Shown: in pieces, positions 38,299-48,440 of the stretch
Layout of the letters: each line of letters starts with the position of its first letter
Position numbering within the stretch: position 1 is the first letter of the stretch
DNA from: Amoebidium appalachense
Lineage: Eukaryota > Ichthyosporea
Direction of reading: 5' to 3'
Assembly: GCA_963693365.1 (NCBI GenBank)
Contig: CAVNZM010000006.1
Location: 6,448,001-6,512,000, forward strand
Length of the DNA stretch: 64,000 nt
Position numbers and translations under genes: made by a program
The notes under the pieces: generated by a model
The model's database searches: none
Told to the model about the DNA's origin: nothing
Seen by the model: only the letters and a program-made list of their open reading frames with translations

Positions 38299-38737
38299 GT
38301 GTGTGTGTGGCTGTGTCTGGGGGTCCCCCCCCCGGGGGGGGGGGGGGGGGGGAGGGGGGCGCGGAGGAGGGGGGGGACGGGGGGGAAGGGGGGGGGGGGG
38401 GAGGCGAGGAGAGAAGGGGAAGGGGGGGGGGGGGAGGGGGGGGGGGGGGGGGGGCAAAAGCAAATCGAGTGTGCCCAGCTGGGAAAACATCGCATGTGCG
38501 CCAAGGAGATTCGCGAGCGCGCGCGCACTCAAAGACACACGCACAAACATACCGTTAGCTACACCCTCCCCCCTTTCTTGAAAAAATGTTTCCGTTGTGG
38601 AGGCTTAAGGTTGTTAACGGTGTGCTTGAGTGTGGTTATTTCTGACATAATTTTATGAATCATATTCAGGCTGAGTAATTGAACCCCCCACCCCCACCCC
38701 CCACTCCCCTCTCTCCCGCACCCCCTTTCCCCCCCTC

Positions 38738-38768
<31 letters not shown>

Positions 38769-39454
38769 AAAAAAAAAAAAACCACGACCACCATCCACCC
38801 ACCCACCCCGGAGGAGCCTGCGTGCCCCTACAGTGTAACCTCACAGTGGAATTTGGGTCACTTATGCCTGGTCAGGTCATGATTTGCATAGCACACACAC
38901 AATTTAAGTCGAACTGGAAAAACATAAATTGGCAAAGTAATGATAAACTGTACCGGTACGGATCAGAAAGCCGCTAAAAGCTGCTTCAGACCGGTTGGTG
39001 GCAATCTTTTTTCCCTCCCCCCCCTCCTCCCCCCCCTCCCTCCCCCCCCCCCTCCCTCCCCCCCCCCTCCCCCCCCCCCCCCCCCCCCCATGTCCCCCGC
39101 CTGCCCCCAATGGGCGCCTCCGCGTAATCCCCCCCCAAATCCCCCCCCCCCCCCCCCCCCCCTTCCCCTCACACACACAAACACACACACACAGCTCGTG
39201 AAGGTGGTGATGGCAGGTGGGTGGGTCAGTGTAGGTGGTGGTCGTGGTGTTGGGGGGAGGAGGGGGGGGGGGGGGGGGGGAGGGGGGAGCACTTGGTGGT
39301 AGGACAGTGGTCGGGGTTGCAATGGGGAGACGGAAACAAAAATACAAGACCCTCAACTAAAACCAAAAAGTCCCAAGCTGCAGTTACCATCGTTGGATAA
39401 AGTGTTTTACAAAGACCAATATAAGCCACTTTTACATACTGCAGTAATGTGAGC
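38048..39454. repeat. TG-rich, poly-G, poly-C and (CA)n intergenic sequence
   Basis: TG/CG alternation (38041-38310), G-rich blocks (38332-38454), a C(n)A(n) compound run (38737-38780), C-rich stretches (39010-39165) and a short CA array (39170-39193). Complex islands at 38455-38690 and 38800-39000 show no recognisable feature. Confidence 0.7.
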
Positions 39455-39827
39455 CTATATTGGTAGTTGCACACGATCCGAATCATTAGTACGGATGTTG
39501 CCGCAACACTTTGAGGTGGGTGCAAAATCGATCCATACACTGCCCACCGTTACCATTATATCTCCTCGTATATCTACGGGGGTGCAACGGTTCTTCATCA
39601 AATATAGATAAAATCGGGGCGATACAATAGAACATGAAGGTTCCTGAGCTGTTGAGCTCGTTTTGAAATAAGCGCAGCGTCGCCTCCTAGTACGATTGTC
39701 CGTTTTGGCTTCCGCATTATCCGATTGGGCGGTTTCCACGTGAGGTTTGGCTGGGCCTGTAAGTTTCAAAATTTCCTGCTGCATGGTGATCTGGTTTGTT
39801 AAGCATTTATCGAACATTTCCGCTTGA
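39455..39827 (-). CDS. Possible 3' exon of the cysteine-rich gene
   Basis: An open frame with protein-like composition: EMFDKCLTNQITMQQEILKL is amphipathic and is followed by a hydrophilic RTRRRR segment. It overlaps the end of the upstream cysteine-rich frame in another phase. It would join that frame if an intron of about 150 nt (a GTATTGG donor near 39977, acceptor CGATCGCAG near 39827) were removed. I cannot show that the splice is used. Confidence 0.3.
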
Positions 39828-40650
39828 ACAATAACCCCTGCGATCGATGCATTTCATCCGTCGGAGCCAATGACAGCTGCGACTCGACGGTGCTCGGATT
39901 CGTTTTGTGAGGAATGTTGCTCGCTTTTCGCTGTGCACTGTTAATGTTTTGTGCGAGGATGGGTGTCCAATACTTAACCCGTGGTTGTCCGATGCCTGAA
40001 AAGTAGGAATAGGCGGACGTGCGGGAGAGGGAGGTGGGGGTGTAAGGTTTCGTAGAGACACCGACCGTGTTTGGAGTCCACCAGTTTGGCGAGGAATATC
40101 TGAGCCCGGCTCAACGCGTGGCGGCCACGCAGCTGCAGTAGCCGGGCTGACGTTTTGCTGATGATGGTCAATGGCTCCGAAGTAGACGTTTCTTTTCGGG
40201 GCAGTTGTCGTTGACGGCGCGGAGGGTCCGCCGGCTCCGAGGTTCGCGGGTGGCCCTGGCCGAATCCCGACAAATCTTGTACGTGCTGTTTGTCCACACG
40301 CACATGCACGGATGGTGTGAGGCTGTGTCTGTGTCTCCAGCTGCGGCAAAAAATCACAGCCCGGGTTGTTCGGATCCTCCGTCATGATGGGCTCTGACTT
40401 GATGGTTGCCTGGTCACGACAAGGACAGTAGCATCTGCACGCACCCAGCCTGCCTGCGGGGCTGCTTTGTGGCGGGTTGGTGGGACTGCAGCAGTGGGCG
40501 CAAACTGTGCACTGGCAGGACGTACCGTTCAGCCCGCACTCTGTGCAGCGGTAAACCTCGCAGCCTTGGCGTGTGCGAAGACATCTGCAGGGGAAAAAAT
40601 AAGCTGAGTAATCGATAAAAGGGTAAATTACCCCCCCCCCCCCCCAAAAA

Positions 40651-40689
<39 letters not shown>

Positions 40690-41172
40690 ATTATACATAT
40701 TTGAAAGTGGTGCGGGGGGGGGGGGGGGGGGGGGGGCGGGGGGGGGGGGGGGGGGGGGGGGGGGTGGGAGGAGGGGAGGGCCGAGTGAGGAAGAACATAG
40801 GAAGAGGACGGAGTAGGTTCCCGGACTGAAGTAGCTCCAACCCAGAATACTATCATCACAAAAAAGTGACAATGGGTTGCTTAAGGGCATCAGAATGGGC
40901 CCCGGGATGGGGCAAGGTGGGGACCCCGTGCAGGAGGGCAGGGGGGAAGGGAGGAGGGGGTGAGAGGGGGCAGAGGGAGGGGGGTATACGTATGTATAGG
41001 ATGAGGGAGGGGGCGGGAGGGTTGGACGGGCGGAGGCTGGGAAATTTCCAGGCTCGGGGGGGAGGGGGGGGGGGGAGGGGGGGGGGGGTGCAAAGTATAT
41101 GCAAGGCCAAGCCTCAGGCTGAAGTGCACAGCAGAGAAAACTTTATTATCATGTGGGGAAGGGGGCGGGGGG

Positions 41173-41209
<37 letters not shown>

Positions 41210-42226
41210 GAAGCCGGGGGGAAGGGGGGGAAGGGGGGGGGGGGGGGGGGGGAGGGGGGCAGGCTTGAAGAGACTGTTGCTGAGATATTATCATAGTCGG
41301 AAAAGTGGTGGAAGAGGGTGAAGGCCGAGGGGAGGCCTCGGAAGAGAGTAAGAGAGGAAGAAGAGAGAGAAAAGGGGTGGGGCCCGGGGGATGTTGAAGG
41401 GTGGAGAGGAGGCGACAGAGAGTCTTTCGGTTTGGAGAGAGAGCATTAGAGAGATGGAGAAAGAGAGGGAGACAGGGAGTGACGGAGGGGGAGGGGGGAG
41501 GGGAGGGAGGGAGAGAGAGAAAGAGATAATTAGAGTTGAGAGCGTGCCTCGGGGGGGGCGGGGGGCCGGGAGGGGGGGGGGGAGGGGAGGGCCCGGGAGG
41601 GGGGGGGGGGGGGGGTTGGAGGTTTGGGGGGGGGGGGGGGGGTTTACAAGAGTTTGCTATTCAACGATTTCGGTTTTTATAGTGTCTACTATGTAGTCTA
41701 GATCTAGAGCAGGGGTGTGCCATTGGATTGGCTATAGAATAGATAGACGTAACCAGGTGTTTTTCACTCACCGTCGAACTGTGCACATGTCGAAGACGTC
41801 AGGGACTGTAGCCATGGTACTAGTTGCGGCATGGCAGCCTCTGCCCTCGCCCTTGAAGAGTTTGGTGTGGCCATGATGCAGTGACGACGTGTGAGTCCAC
41901 GGGGACACCCTTCTCCCCCAGAGGCGCCGGGACACGGGCAACGGCACGACGCCATGTCGTATCGACAGTGTGTGCACACGTGCACGTGCATGCTCGCTGC
42001 ACCTTGCCGCACTCTGCGCAAATGCACACGTGGGAAGGGCCTGGAAGGGTGCGTCCACACCCGCACTCTGCCTCCGAGCACACAGGGGCACGTGCACGGT
42101 TTTGTTTTTTGGAACTGCTGTTTGTGACTGAATGGGTGTGGGCGGGTTGGAAAAAGTGCTATGCAGTTCAGTCCGTGAGTTTGTCAATGAGTTCGTTGCT
42201 GTTGTAGTGGTGGTTGTGTCTTCCAT
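39807..42226 (-). CDS. Orphan cysteine-rich protein, two exons
   Basis: Exon 1 is 42226-41772, with the ATG in an AAACATGG context and a GTGAGT donor leaving phase 2. Exon 2 is 40584-39807, with acceptor CCCCTGCAG. The join is in frame and predicts about 410 residues. Exon 2 opens with a dense cysteine module: RRCLRTRQGC, YRCTECG, SCQCTVCAHCC and, after a Pro/Ser spacer, ACRCYCPC, or 13 cysteines in about 60 residues. It continues as a low-complexity Pro/Thr/Ser tail with an isolated ACACG. The CxC/CxxC spacing suggests zinc or copper binding, but it matches neither the tesmin/TSO1 CXC repeat nor a standard metallothionein that I know. Other frames of exon 1 encode a similar cysteine pattern, so the exon 1 reading is uncertain. 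Function unknown. Confidence 0.5.
40628..40780. repeat. C(n)A(n), (AAAT)n and poly-G in the cysteine-rich gene's intron
   Basis: A C run is followed by about twelve AAAT units and two G runs (40716-40764), inside the intron between the cysteine-rich exons. Confidence 0.9.
40920..41650. repeat. G-rich low-complexity intron sequence
   Basis: Poly-G runs and GGGA-rich purine sequence fill most of the intron of the cysteine-rich gene (pyrimidine-rich in its transcript). Confidence 0.85.
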
Positions 42227-42475
42227 GTTTGCGTGGTTAACGTCTCAAATTTGAATGAGCTACTAGCCAGTAGTACTAGTAGCAGTGTAACAATAGTCAA
42301 TGCTTATAACGTCTTGGTTTACACCGCTAGGTCGTCGAACCTCCAACAATACAACGCTCTTTGCAAGCAGAAGTGGAAGAGAGGCTGAAGAGAGGGTGGG
42401 ACAAAAAGAATTCGAAGCTTAGACTACGCAGCTGCAGCTGCTACGTTAGATCACCTTTGTTGCATGCTGTCATAT

Positions 42476-42836
<361 letters not shown>

Positions 42837-43121
42837 CGGGTGTGTGCGTCACTGCACGCATGCACATACGTGTGTTTTTCGCGCCTTAAAATAAATTGTG
42901 TTTGCGCCAGTGTCAGTGCATTTGTGTGTGCGCTTGGCGCTGCCTTGTGTATGTTTTTATGTTTGTGACTGTGTGTGTGCGGGCAAATGTGTGAGTGTGT
43001 GACCGTCACGGTATGGTGTGTGGATGTGTATGTGTGTGTGTATGTATGATTATGTGTGTGTGTGTGTGTGTGTGTTTCTGAACACGGTGTGTGTGTGTGT
43101 GTGAGTGTTTCTGTCATGTAT

Positions 43122-43190
<69 letters not shown>

Positions 43191-44252
43191 GTGCGTTATT
43201 CGGTTTATTATTTTTTTATATTTTTTTTGGGGGGGGGTGGGGGGGTTTGTTTCTTGGTTTGTGTGTCAACTTTGTGTGTGTGCATATACACGCGAGCGTG
43301 TGTACACTATACATACACTGTGACGTGCATGCGCGTGAGAGCACGTGTGCATGTATGTGTGTGTGTCTCACACGGTGTGGGTGTGGGTGTGTGTTTCCTT
43401 GCACAACGTAAACCGTTGTAAGCTTTATATCATCCTATACACCTGGACGAGTAAAAAATGCCCCCCCCCCCCCCCCCCCCCCCCCCAACCACCCCCCCCC
43501 CCCCCACCCTCCCCGGCCCCTCTCCCCTCCCTTCCCCGGCCCCTCCCCTCCCCCCCCCCCCCCCTCCCCCCCCCCCCGGGGCGCCCCCCCCTTCGTCCCC
43601 CTCTCCCCCATCCCCCCCTCTCCCCCTCTCCTTAGGTTACAACTGAGGCGCTTTAGATCGCTCAGGATAACCTCACACACCCACGTACCACTCATCTGCA
43701 TTCATATGCGTTCATATGCGCCCCACACCGTATGATATACAATCACATACACACAGCACACGGCAAGCATATGGCAAGGGCATGTGGGCACACCCACCCA
43801 TGGGACACTCACATGTACACACACACGCACAAACACACACACACATATATATACACACAAATACGCAAACACACCGTACACACACACGCACACACACACA
43901 CATGGACGCACAACACGCACACACACGTGTGTATGTACACACGCTCACTGACGCGCACAGGTACACACAAACACACACATCCCAAGAATCCAGCCCCCCC
44001 CCCCCCCCCAAAAAAAAAAAAAAAAAAAAAGAAAAAGAAAAAGAAAAAGAAAAGAAAAGAACATTTAGCAGAACAGAAAAAGAGAATGAATGAACGAAAG
44101 AAACGACAATGTGAACAACCAGACCACTACCACTGCAGCTAATTTTTCCTCCCCCAAACGACACCTTATTGATCATAGCCCAATCTCTGTTTGCCTGTTA
44201 GTGTGTTTGGCAACCAGCCTTATGGTTCTCTCAGAAACATGTCTACCCATCC

Positions 44253-44283
<31 letters not shown>

Positions 44284-44500
44284 CCCCTCCCCGCCCACTC
44301 CCTCCCCCTCCCCACCCTCTCGTCCCAACCGACACACTCCCACCATCACAAACAGCCCAAAAAAAAAGGGGAAAAAATTGGATTCATGGTGTCCGCATCC
44401 TTTGCTGGTTTCAGGACACTACGAGCCATGCAAAGACTAAATCAATGCCCGTGTATTATAGACCCTATGCATGCACTGTTTTGGTGATTGTTTTGGTATT
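42837..44500. other. Intergenic repeat-rich sequence
   Basis: (TG)n at 43127-43186 followed by T(n)G(n), a C-rich block (43460-43635), CA-rich sequence (43740-43980) ending C(n)A(n) at 43994-44030, then (AAAAG)n. The 44080-44500 segment is complex but unrecognised. Confidence 0.65.
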
Positions 44501-44679
44501 TTAAGTAGTTGGGAGGAACCTGCGACGATTGGTTTGCAGTCCGGAAGATACATGACTTAGGATATTTGGGGCAGCAAAAAGGTACAAGCTTTTATCCTCC
44601 CCCTCCCTCCCCCCCCCCTCCCCCCACCTACCCACCAAGGCTTTGCGCGTCCCAACACACTCAAGCCCACACGCGCACG

Positions 44680-44872
44680 CAAAAAAAAAGGGGGGGGGGA
44701 GGGGGGAGGGAAGGACGGAGGGAGGGAGAAAGGGGGGAGGGGAGGAAGGGAGGGAGGGGGAGATGGAGGGAGGGGGAGAGGAAGGGTGATTGGGACGGGG
44801 AGGGAGAGTGAGTGGGAGTGGGAGAGAGAGAGAGAAGATATAGCAGGAGAGGGAGAGGGAGAGGGGACGGAG

Positions 44873-44922
<50 letters not shown>

Positions 44923-45140
44923 CAAGAGAGAGAGAGAGGGGGGGGGGGGGTCGGGAGAGAGAGGAGAGAGGGAGAGAGACAGAGCCTCGGGGAGGGAGAG
45001 AGGGAGAGATGGAGGGAGGAAGGCGAGAGAGAGAAAGACATATATGATATGGACATACCGAGGAGAGAGCATTCGAGAGAAGGGGACGATATGGTGAAGG
45101 AGGAAAAGAGCCTGAGGAGGAATAGGTGAGGGGGGGCGGG
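44680..45140. repeat. Purine-rich GGGA/GA sequence with embedded (CA)n
   Basis: Imperfect GGGA and GA repeats with a 25-base CA array at 44875-44900, next to (GA)n. Intergenic. Confidence 0.9.
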
Positions 45141-45218
45141 GGAACTTCTGAGAGTGCAAGTGGCAGATAAACTACCATCGAGAGCATCGGAGAGCGAACG
45201 AAAGAGTGTGTGTGGGAG

Positions 45219-45258
45219 CCAAGGCCTCCTAATTAGCTCACCATTTAGGAGGCCTTGG
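45219..45258. repeat. Perfect 14-bp inverted repeat (hairpin 1)
   Basis: CCAAGGCCTCCTAA (45219-45232) and TTAGGAGGCCTTGG (45245-45258) can form a 14-bp stem with a 12-base loop. A related hairpin lies 120 bp downstream. Confidence 0.85.
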
Positions 45259-45337
45259 TGGGAGCATAAGAGCCTCCGCACGGGGGAAGGGAGGGTAGGG
45301 CGTGGGGGGGGGGGGGGGGGGGGGGGTGGAGAGAGGC

Positions 45338-45376
45338 AAGGCCTTCTACATAGCACTCCTATATAGGAGGCCTTGG
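45338..45376. repeat. Related inverted repeat (hairpin 2)
   Basis: CAAGGCCTTCTA and CTCCTATATAGGAGGCCTTG form an 8-bp outer stem plus an internal TCCTATATAGGA palindrome. The arms match hairpin 1, so the pair looks like a duplicated structure. Confidence 0.75.
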
Positions 45377-45446
45377 GGAGAGGGGAAGGAGAGAGGGGGG
45401 GGGGGGGGGGGTGGAGAGTGAAGATGGGGGGCGGGGGGGAGAGAGA

Positions 45447-45449
<3 letters not shown>

Positions 45450-45507
<58 letters not shown>
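45450..45507. repeat. (TA)n of about 57 bp
   Basis: A pure AT dinucleotide array, self-complementary and able to extrude as a cruciform. Intergenic. Confidence 0.95.
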
Positions 45508-45508
<1 letters not shown>

Positions 45509-46141
45509 ATAAATGGAGATGAGGAGAAAGAGCGAGTGGGAAGAACTGTGTAATGAGCAGAGGAACAATAGTGCGCACATCTGTGTTGAAAAGAAACTGG
45601 GGGGGAGGGGAGAGGGGGGGGATGTTTGGAAGAGGAGCAGATTAGTGTGACTCTTTGAAGCAGGAAGGCTGTAAGGGATGTGACCGTGCAAAAGCATACC
45701 AGAATAAAGGTGACAGGGATTGATACCGTAAAAACAATTTCCCCTTCCGGATGAGTGTGTGCCAAGGCATGTTGCTGCCGGAGAAAGAATTCACAAAAAC
45801 CCTAAGACCCAGGGGGGTTGGGGGGGGGGGGGTTTGGGGGGGGGTTTGGGGGGGGGGGGGAAGATGAAGGTGGGAAGGAATACAAATTGTGGGAGCCTTA
45901 AGGCTCGAGTCGTGATGCATGCGCGTAGGTGTGTGTGTGTGTGTGTGTGTGTGTGCCTGGAGAGAGGGGGCGGGAGAGGGGTGGGGGGGGAGTATGCATT
46001 AGAGGTTGGTAACATGAAAGCACAGACACTAGCAGGAAAAGGTAAACCGAAGATCAAAGCAGAAAACCAACAGGAAACTAAACACACTGAGGGCTGGAGG
46101 TTGGGGTGAGATGAGGGGCCCGGGGGGGGGGGGGGGGGGGG
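45508..46141. other. Intergenic sequence
   Basis: Complex sequence with (GGGGTTT)n-like runs at 45815-45860 and a short (TG)n near 45930. No gene recognised. Confidence 0.55.
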
Positions 46142-46275
46142 GTATAGAATGAGGAACACGGTTGAAGTACAACTACACGAGGAGAAAAATAGTGAAGAAC
46201 ACATACAACGACATTCATTCAAGTGTACAACATCGGCAAAGAGCACAGTATGCAGCATGGGCAGGGCCCATCCTC
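46118..46275 (-). mobile_element. SINE-like C-tailed repeat fragment, reverse strand
   Basis: The reverse complement contains GAGGATGGGCCCTGCCCATGC and TGCATACTGTGCTC and ends CCTCATTCTATAC plus a C run (the G run 46121-46142 here). It is the intergenic member of the family. Confidence 0.5.
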
Positions 46276-46667
46276 AAAAGGCAGGCGGGGGGCGGACGGG
46301 AGGGGGAGGGGGGGGGGGGGGGGATGGATATGTAAGGGTTCATAAAGCAGCTGGATGACTCGAGGGGGGGAGGGGTTTGTAGATGGTTGAAAGGGGCCGG
46401 AGGGACGAAGGGGTAACTGTGATGTGGTGGTGGGGGTGGTTGGGTGGGGAGAGGGGGGTGGGAGAGGGGAGGGGGATTGTGGTGTGGGGCATGGAGGGGA
46501 AAGGTGGGAGGAGATGGAGAAACTACAGGGTCCTCGTGCCCTGGACGGAATGAAATCGACAATCAACCAATACATAAGTCAACTATGATGGAAAGAAGGT
46601 AGTTATAAAGGGAGGGGGGAAGGGGGGGATCGGGTAGCATAAGTGTCTTATTGTTACACAGTACTTC

Positions 46668-46799
46668 GTACACATTCAGGAGGGCGAGCACAACGTAGTT
46701 TTGCAGATCCCACACACAAACGCTGAAGTACGCGTACACATTCAGGAGGGCGAGCACAAGGTAGTTTTGCAGATCCCACACACAAACGCTGAAGTACGG
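46668..46799. repeat. Two tandem copies of a 66-bp unit
   Basis: Two units beginning GTACACATTCAGGAGGGCGAG at 46668 and 46734, nearly identical. The period is a multiple of three, and on the minus strand both units stay open, encoding a repeated FSVCVWDLQNY segment in a frame of about 85 codons. Whether that frame is expressed is unknown. Confidence 0.85.
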
Positions 46800-46823
46800 A
46801 TCATAAGTATAGCCCAACATCCG

Positions 46824-47311
46824 GGGGGCGGAGGGGGGGGGGGGGGGGGGGGGGGGAGGGGGGGGGGGGGGGGGGGCGCAATGGGCTCACCTTAGCATGC
46901 ACACTCGTAATATGTTGCCTTGCAATGTACAGTGTTATCAATCGTTAAGTCTACTTGTCAAAGGAAGGAAGACATGGGGGGGGGGGGGGGGGGTTGAAGG
47001 CGGGGAGAAAGAAGGAATGGAAGAGAGGGGGGAGAACAAGGGGAGGGGGATGCTTCACTTTTAGTACCGTATCAGTTGGTTCCACATCGGCAAAAATGTT
47101 GCATATACATCGGCTTTTTATTTCAGGTCAACCTCCATATAGAAGGTTTATTCTTAATATTTACAACAACACGAAAGTGTTCAGCCTGAGGCTATTCTCC
47201 TGGCTTACGAAGCCCGGAAAAAGAAACAAGAAACAAGAACCCTAAACAAAAAGGTAGGGTAGGGTACCCATACCTAAAAAAGGAAAAGTGACTGTCCACC
47301 CGTCTAGGGCC
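46824..47311. other. 3' flank of the peroxiredoxin gene
   Basis: Poly-G tracts (46830-46876 and 46976-46993), then complex sequence forming the 3' UTR of the minus-strand peroxiredoxin. A short GGTAGGGTAGGGTA run lies at about 47251. Confidence 0.6.
47147..47152 (-). terminator. Polyadenylation signal of the peroxiredoxin gene
   Basis: The minus strand reads AATAAA about 160 bases beyond the peroxiredoxin stop; a second copy lies at 47117-47122. Confidence 0.4.
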
Positions 47312-47977
47312 TTACAGGTTGGGCTGGGGGGTGAGGCGGATGTAGCCCTTTCCAGAAGGAACGCTGACCTTCTCGAAGCCCTTGGGGAACTTAGCAGTTG
47401 CAGCCTCGTCACTCAAAGATGGCACCACCATGCAACGATCACCATTGTTCCAGTTGACGGGGGTGGCGACAGAGTAGTTTGCGGTCAGCTGGAGAGAATC
47501 AATCACGCGGATGATCTCGGCAAAGTTGCGACCAGTGGTGGCAGGGTAGAGGATAGAAAGCTTCAGCTTGTTGTCGGGGCCAATAACAAACACGGCACGG
47601 GCAGTAAGGGGAAGACCGGCCTTGCCAATCTCATCGGGGTCCAACATGCCAAACTGAACAGCAAGCTCGCGGCTGTGATCGGCGATGATGGGGTAGTCGA
47701 AGGACTTGACACCCTGGGACTCCTTGATGTCGTTGATCCACCCGTTGTGTGACTCGACATCGTCGATGGAGAGGGCGATCATCTTGACGTTGCGCTTCTC
47801 GAACTCATGTTGCAGCTTTGCAGCGGCGCCAAGTTCAGTGGTGCACACGGGGGTGTAATCGGCGGGGTGGGAGAAGAGGATGGCCCATGAGTCGCCCTTC
47901 CAATCGTGGAACTTGATTTTGCCCTGTGTCGTCTCGGCTTCGAAGTTGGGGAACTCGTAACCCAGCTTGAGACCCAT
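47312..47977 (-). CDS. PRDX6: 1-Cys peroxiredoxin, PRDX6 type
   Basis: An uninterrupted 221-residue frame, the length of PRDX6. It reduces hydrogen peroxide and lipid hydroperoxides through a single peroxidatic cysteine. The catalytic motif is PADYTPVCTTE with Cys45; His37 precedes it, and a conserved arginine (about Arg127) follows in LTARAVFV. KLSILYPATTGRNF and the C-terminal Prx domain (ATPVNWNNGD, FPKGF, YIRLTPQP) are diagnostic of the PRDX6 branch. The phospholipase A2 triad residues corresponding to His24, Ser30 and Asp135 are present, but the GXSXG-type motif reads GDSWA rather than GDSWG. There is no targeting peptide, so the protein is probably cytosolic. The gene is intronless and of balanced codon use, unlike its intron-rich neighbours, and divergent from the septin gene. 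Confidence 0.97.
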   Translation of the reverse strand: MGLKLGYEFPNFEAETTQGKIKFHDWKGDSWAILFSHPADYTPVCTTELGAAAKLQHEFEKRNVKMIALSIDDVESHNGWINDIKESQGVKSFDYPIIADHSRELAVQFGMLDPDEIGKAGLPLTARAVFVIGPDNKLKLSILYPATTGRNFAEIIRVIDSLQLTANYSVATPVNWNNGDRCMVVPSLSDEAATAKFPKGFEKVSVPSGKGYIRLTPQPNL

Positions 47978-48440
47978 GGTGTTCGTTGGAAAGTTTACGA
48001 AACAGACTGTGTGACAAGAAAGGAAGGAAAACGAGTGTGCGAAGGGGAAAAAAAAGAGGGCGGGCTTTTAATAGCTGCTCGGGGAAACGTTAGATTGGGT
48101 TGCCATTTGCCTATTGCTAAACCGTTATTACGCTACGTGACAACTAGAGTTTAAGGAACTAAAAAGCAAGTTATAAAACGATTTAAAGACTTAGTGTTTT
48201 TATCAGATTGATTTGAATGGCTTAAAGTTTACTCCATAGTAATTGATTTAACCTGTCAGAAGGAATTTAACTTAGGCCAATAGGAACAGTGCAAGATAAG
48301 ATCCTGTATGAGCGCTAGTCGCATTACAGCCAACAGCGTAGGCATGAGATCCTCATTACCTTCGCAAGGTTCAAGCGACCAATGAAAAACGTCTAATTCA
48401 GCACATTCTTCGTAGCCAATCGGAAGGCACCTCCATGAGC
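47978..48440 (-). promoter_or_regulatory. Upstream region of the peroxiredoxin gene with clustered CCAAT motifs
   Basis: Complex, repeat-free sequence. Three CCAAT pentamers lie within about 130 bases (near 48279, 48380 and 48415), all on the plus strand. This is consistent with, but not proof of, NF-Y-type promoter elements. No TATA box is evident. Confidence 0.35.

Noticed and set aside
41711-41735. CAGGGGTGTGCC resembling the hAT MITE end
   Set aside because: No matching inverted end or target duplication found nearby, so a second element is not supported.
47251-47272. GGTAGGGTAGGGTA run resembling a telomere repeat
   Set aside because: Only about three imperfect units in the 3' flank of the peroxiredoxin gene; not a telomere and too short to interpret.
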